Origin: Rusavskia elegans
Taxonomy: Eukaryota > Ascomycota > Lecanoromycetes > Teloschistales > Teloschistaceae
Direction of reading: 5' to 3'
NCBI GenBank assembly: GCA_011316305.1
Contig: SAUG01000009.1
Coordinates: forward strand, 372,001 to 436,000
DNA: 64,000 bases
Under the pieces are notes generated by a model. That model was not told the DNA's origin, searched no databases, and worked only from the letters and a program-made list of their open reading frames with translations. Of this stretch, positions 61,697 through 64,000 are shown one piece after another. The first letter of the stretch is position 1. Each line of letters opens with the position of its first letter. The translations under genes and the position numbers were made by a program.

Positions 61697-62397
61697 ATGG
61701 ATCCCGGGATGAACCAGCTCTTGAAGTGGAGTATTGAGAATTCGGAAACGACTCAGAATGACTCCACTGACCCGAAAGCTGAGCGGCCATCTGGGCAGGG
61801 TCTGAACGAAGAAGCAATCAGATCGTTGATGGGCGGGCCTTCGGACGCCGATCTGATGAAACTGTCCATGGCCGCCATTCAATCGCCAGATGTCTCTTTG
61901 GACGACAAACTGGTGGCGTTTGATAACTTCGAACAGCTGATTGAGATTGTCGACAATGCAAACAATCTGGAGAGTCTTGCCCTTTGGACCCCACTGGTGA
62001 CAGAATTAAGCAACACGGAAGCTGCGATACGAAGAATGGCAGCTTGGTGTATTGGGACCGCGGTGCAAAACAACAACAAGACACAGGAAAGGGCAAGTGT
62101 CCTGTCGTAATGCTTCTCCAATACTCTGTGCTAATTGACTCCTTGTAGGCCCTAGCGGTCAACGCATTGCCCCTTTTGGTTCAATTGGCCTTGGAAGATC
62201 CAAATGACCAAGTACGAAGAAAAGCGATTTATGCGCTTTCCAGTGAGGTCAGGAATTATCCTCCAGCTTTGCAGGTTATGGTGCAACATCTACCGAAGGA
62301 GCTGCGACCGGGAGGTCTCGTCAACGCAGGAGATATGGATGATGTTGACAAAGTCATGGATGGTATCAAGCAAGCGTCTGGCAGGACTGTAAAATAG
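61697..62397 (+). CDS. FES1: Fes1, Hsp70 nucleotide exchange factor
   Basis: Exons 61697-62092 and 62149-62397 join across a 56-bp intron to give 214 residues. The N-terminus [13 protein letters not shown] is the Fes1 signature, followed by armadillo-like repeats ([51 protein letters not shown]). Fes1/HspBP1 proteins release ADP and client from cytosolic Hsp70 (Ssa1 in yeast). The intron has a GC donor (GCAAGT) with a TAG acceptor: the coding block is continuous ([13 protein letters not shown]) only if it is spliced there, and no GT donor does the same. Confidence 0.94.
62149..62150 (+). other. 3' splice junction of the FES1 GC-AG intron
   Basis: The intron runs 62093-62148. The donor reads AGG|GCAAGT and the acceptor reads CTTGTAG|GCC. 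GCAAGT is the standard GC-type donor, which compensates for the GC with full pairing at the other positions. Confidence 0.85.
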
Positions 62398-62728
62398 CCA
62401 TTTGAATTTTTCTCAGCGAAGGAGCGCATTGTCTTTGGGTGTATGGCTAGCACGTGCTGTACATGACCTTTGACGTATTGCAATGACTGTCTTCTAAGAT
62501 ATCGCCTGGTCACCTCTGTGTGGTCTATCAATCGTAAGCAGTGTTCTGCTCCGTGTGGTATAAACGCAGTATTGAAAGGGGTGGCTACTCAGAAAGACGC
62601 TTGTCCGTTTGATGTCGCTGCGAGATGAATTGGCATGTGAAGAATGCTTAGTCATGTCCCTTCCGCCTAAATTTGCCTTGACAGCAATTCCCAAGGGTCC
62701 AAATCGTAGAAATCGTGAAAAGTACAGA
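62398..62728. promoter_or_regulatory. FES1-LOC1 spacer
   Basis: This tandem spacer of 331 bp must hold the FES1 terminator and LOC1 promoter. The frame upstream of LOC1 (from 62609) is open but precedes the conserved start, so I take it as 5' UTR. Confidence 0.5.
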
Positions 62729-63416
62729 ATGGCGCCGACAAGAACCGTTGGTTCTAAGTTCGCAGCAAGCAAGTCAGAAAACAGCAAAGGTCTCAAGAAA
62801 TCGTCCTTGGGATCGAGCGGCATCAAGAAATCCAAACCGTCGAAGGGCGCCAAACCACTACCACCACCAAAGCAGCAAAAGACCAAGCCAAGCGCAAGAC
62901 CCGCCAAACGGAAGAGGAGGGTCTATACGGAGAAAGAGCTGGGCCTACCAAAACTGAACACCATTATCCCCGTTGGCGTGGACTTGCCGAAAGGCAAAAA
63001 GAAAGGAAAGGTCTTTGTGGATGATCAAGTAGGCGAGCTACTCCCAGATCCAGTACGACTGCTCACGCTGGACCCTGCATAGGAAAGCATGATGACTATC
63101 CTAGCAATTGTCAATGCGAACAAGGACGGTCAAATCGAGAGCAAGATGATGAAGAGCAGGCAGATGGAAGAAATTCGGGAAGCCAGGCGTAAAGAAGCTG
63201 AAGCGAGACAGGAGCAGAGACACTCGAAGCTGGTTCGTCACTATCAGAATCTCCATAAAAGAACGAGCTCATGTTGTCCAGGAAGAGCGGAAGGACTCTA
63301 TCCGCCGGAAGAGGAAAGTGAAGACTGAAGGAAATGTTGCCTCGGATCCTCTTGAAAACAAGGAGCGAAGGCTTCAAGCTTCTAAATCCGGCAAGAAGCG
63401 GGTCTCATTCGCGTGA
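62729..63416 (+). CDS. LOC1: Loc1, 60S ribosomal subunit assembly/export protein
   Basis: Exons 62729-63028, 63083-63232 and 63282-63416 join (introns of 54 and 49 bp, phase 0) to give 194 residues. The start [11 protein letters not shown] is the family N-terminus. Then come a Lys/Ser/Pro-rich basic region ([20 protein letters not shown]), [26 protein letters not shown], a coiled-coil stretch ([20 protein letters not shown]), and the basic end KKRVSFA. Yeast Loc1 acts in nucleolar 60S assembly and in nuclear steps of ASH1 mRNA localisation. All three exons carry family sequence, so the splicing is well supported. Confidence 0.9.
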
Positions 63417-63430
63417 ACAAAACTCCACTA

Positions 63431-64000
63431 TCATGGCGCTTGTGTCCGAAGTCTCCTCCGCATTGGATCGAATGCACGATCCCCGCTGAAAGGCTTCTCT
63501 TCCTGGCTTGTTCTGGTGTGCCGCTCATGTCGACAGCCAGCAAGGTCAACAGTAAACGCCATCTCTCTCAGAAACTGGATGGCCTAAGAAACTTCAGCAT
63601 TCGCTGTAGATATTCAGTATCTCACTTACTGGCTTAGCAAACCATCTTCCGGCTCCGCTTTCGAACCAACCTAAATGGCCGCCGAGTCTGGTGGTACATA
63701 AGACTGCGAACGGATTTTGCTGGATTTCCTGATACGGAATAGCCTCCTTGACAGCAACCTTGATGCCATCAGTACGAACCTTGTCAGACGTTGGAACGCT
63801 GGACTTACTGGATCATCCTCGGCATGAATAGCAAAGACAGGTATCCGAACAGCTAAGAGGGCATCACAAGACGAGGCGTCTCGGTCTACGAATACGTTTG
63901 CCATTTAGTACTTCAAATTCCTATGTTGGTCTGAATCAAAAATGCTAAACGTACAATATGCGCCCTCGGTAGGATAGCCCCAGGTCGAGCATTGCAGCTC
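63431..64000 (-). CDS. Alpha/beta hydrolase of the EMB8/ABHD1-3 type (3' part only)
   Basis: The 5' part lies beyond the right edge. Visible exons are 63955-64000, 63809-63885, 63630-63758 and 63431-63583, joined by introns of 69, 50 and 46 bp with GTAAGT or GTACGT donors. Together they read YYRDASSCDALLAVRIPVF, AIHAEDDPVAVKEAIPY, LCTTRLGGHLGWFE and a short basic tail. The acid (Asp of AEDDP) and the catalytic His (GGH) of the triad are present; the Ser elbow would be upstream. Relatives include yeast Eeb1/Eht1 (medium-chain ester synthase/esterase) and plant EMB8. The stop is 14 bp from the LOC1 stop (convergent). Confidence 0.85.

Noticed and set aside
62609..62728. 40-residue N-terminal extension of Loc1
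   Set aside because: The conserved family start is MAPTRTVG at 62729; upstream residues are not Loc1-like.

Overview
The window is from a filamentous ascomycete (Pezizomycotina; gene content and style suggest Dothideomycetes, but this is inferred). The evidence is short 45-60 bp introns with GTRNGT donors and CTRAC-type branch sites, fungal gene families (Sec16, Neo1, Tsc2, Cse1, actin, Fes1, Loc1), fungal secreted hydrolases, and a 16 kb AT-rich tract with the marks of repeat-induced point mutation (RIP).

Bases 1 to about 16,200 are a transposon graveyard. CpA and TpG are scarce, TpA is abundant, CpG survives, and there is no open gene. Its layers can still be read. A Ty3/Gypsy element on the minus strand (1 to about 6,300, running off the left edge) carries a hAT-like element (503-1270) and a TA-flanked element (4555-5477). 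An outer hAT-like element (6323-12898) is split by a plus-strand Ty3/Gypsy retrotransposon with both LTRs (6748-11482) and by a further hAT-like element (11488-12862). A hAT-like element (13402-14034) contains another one (13644-13803). Most of these are bounded by target-site duplications that can be read directly.

Bases 16,200 to 24,000 form a transition zone of secreted and cell-surface genes, several of them broken: a lectin-like pseudogene, a GPI-anchored aspartic protease, a disabled GH45 endoglucanase and a small cupin.

Bases 24,200 to 46,300 are housekeeping: the Neo1-type flippase and COPII scaffold Sec16 (divergent pair), a DUF7918-like protein, and tuberin (TSC2) with exportin CSE1 (divergent pair). 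Flippase, Sec16 and Cse1 serve membrane and nuclear traffic; tuberin restrains TORC1.

Bases 46,300 to 58,200 mix secreted hydrolases (GH93-like exo-arabinanase, an unknown secreted protein), a mitochondrial GGQ release-factor-like protein, the small subunit of serine palmitoyltransferase, a candidate small secreted protein, and a GH3-family protein that has lost every catalytic motif while keeping an intact spliced reading frame.

Bases 59,100 to 64,000 are housekeeping again: actin and FES1 (divergent), LOC1, and the 3' part of an alpha/beta hydrolase that runs off the right edge. I rebuilt exon structures by hand from splice signals, reading phase and family conservation. No annotated toxin, virus or CRISPR system is present.
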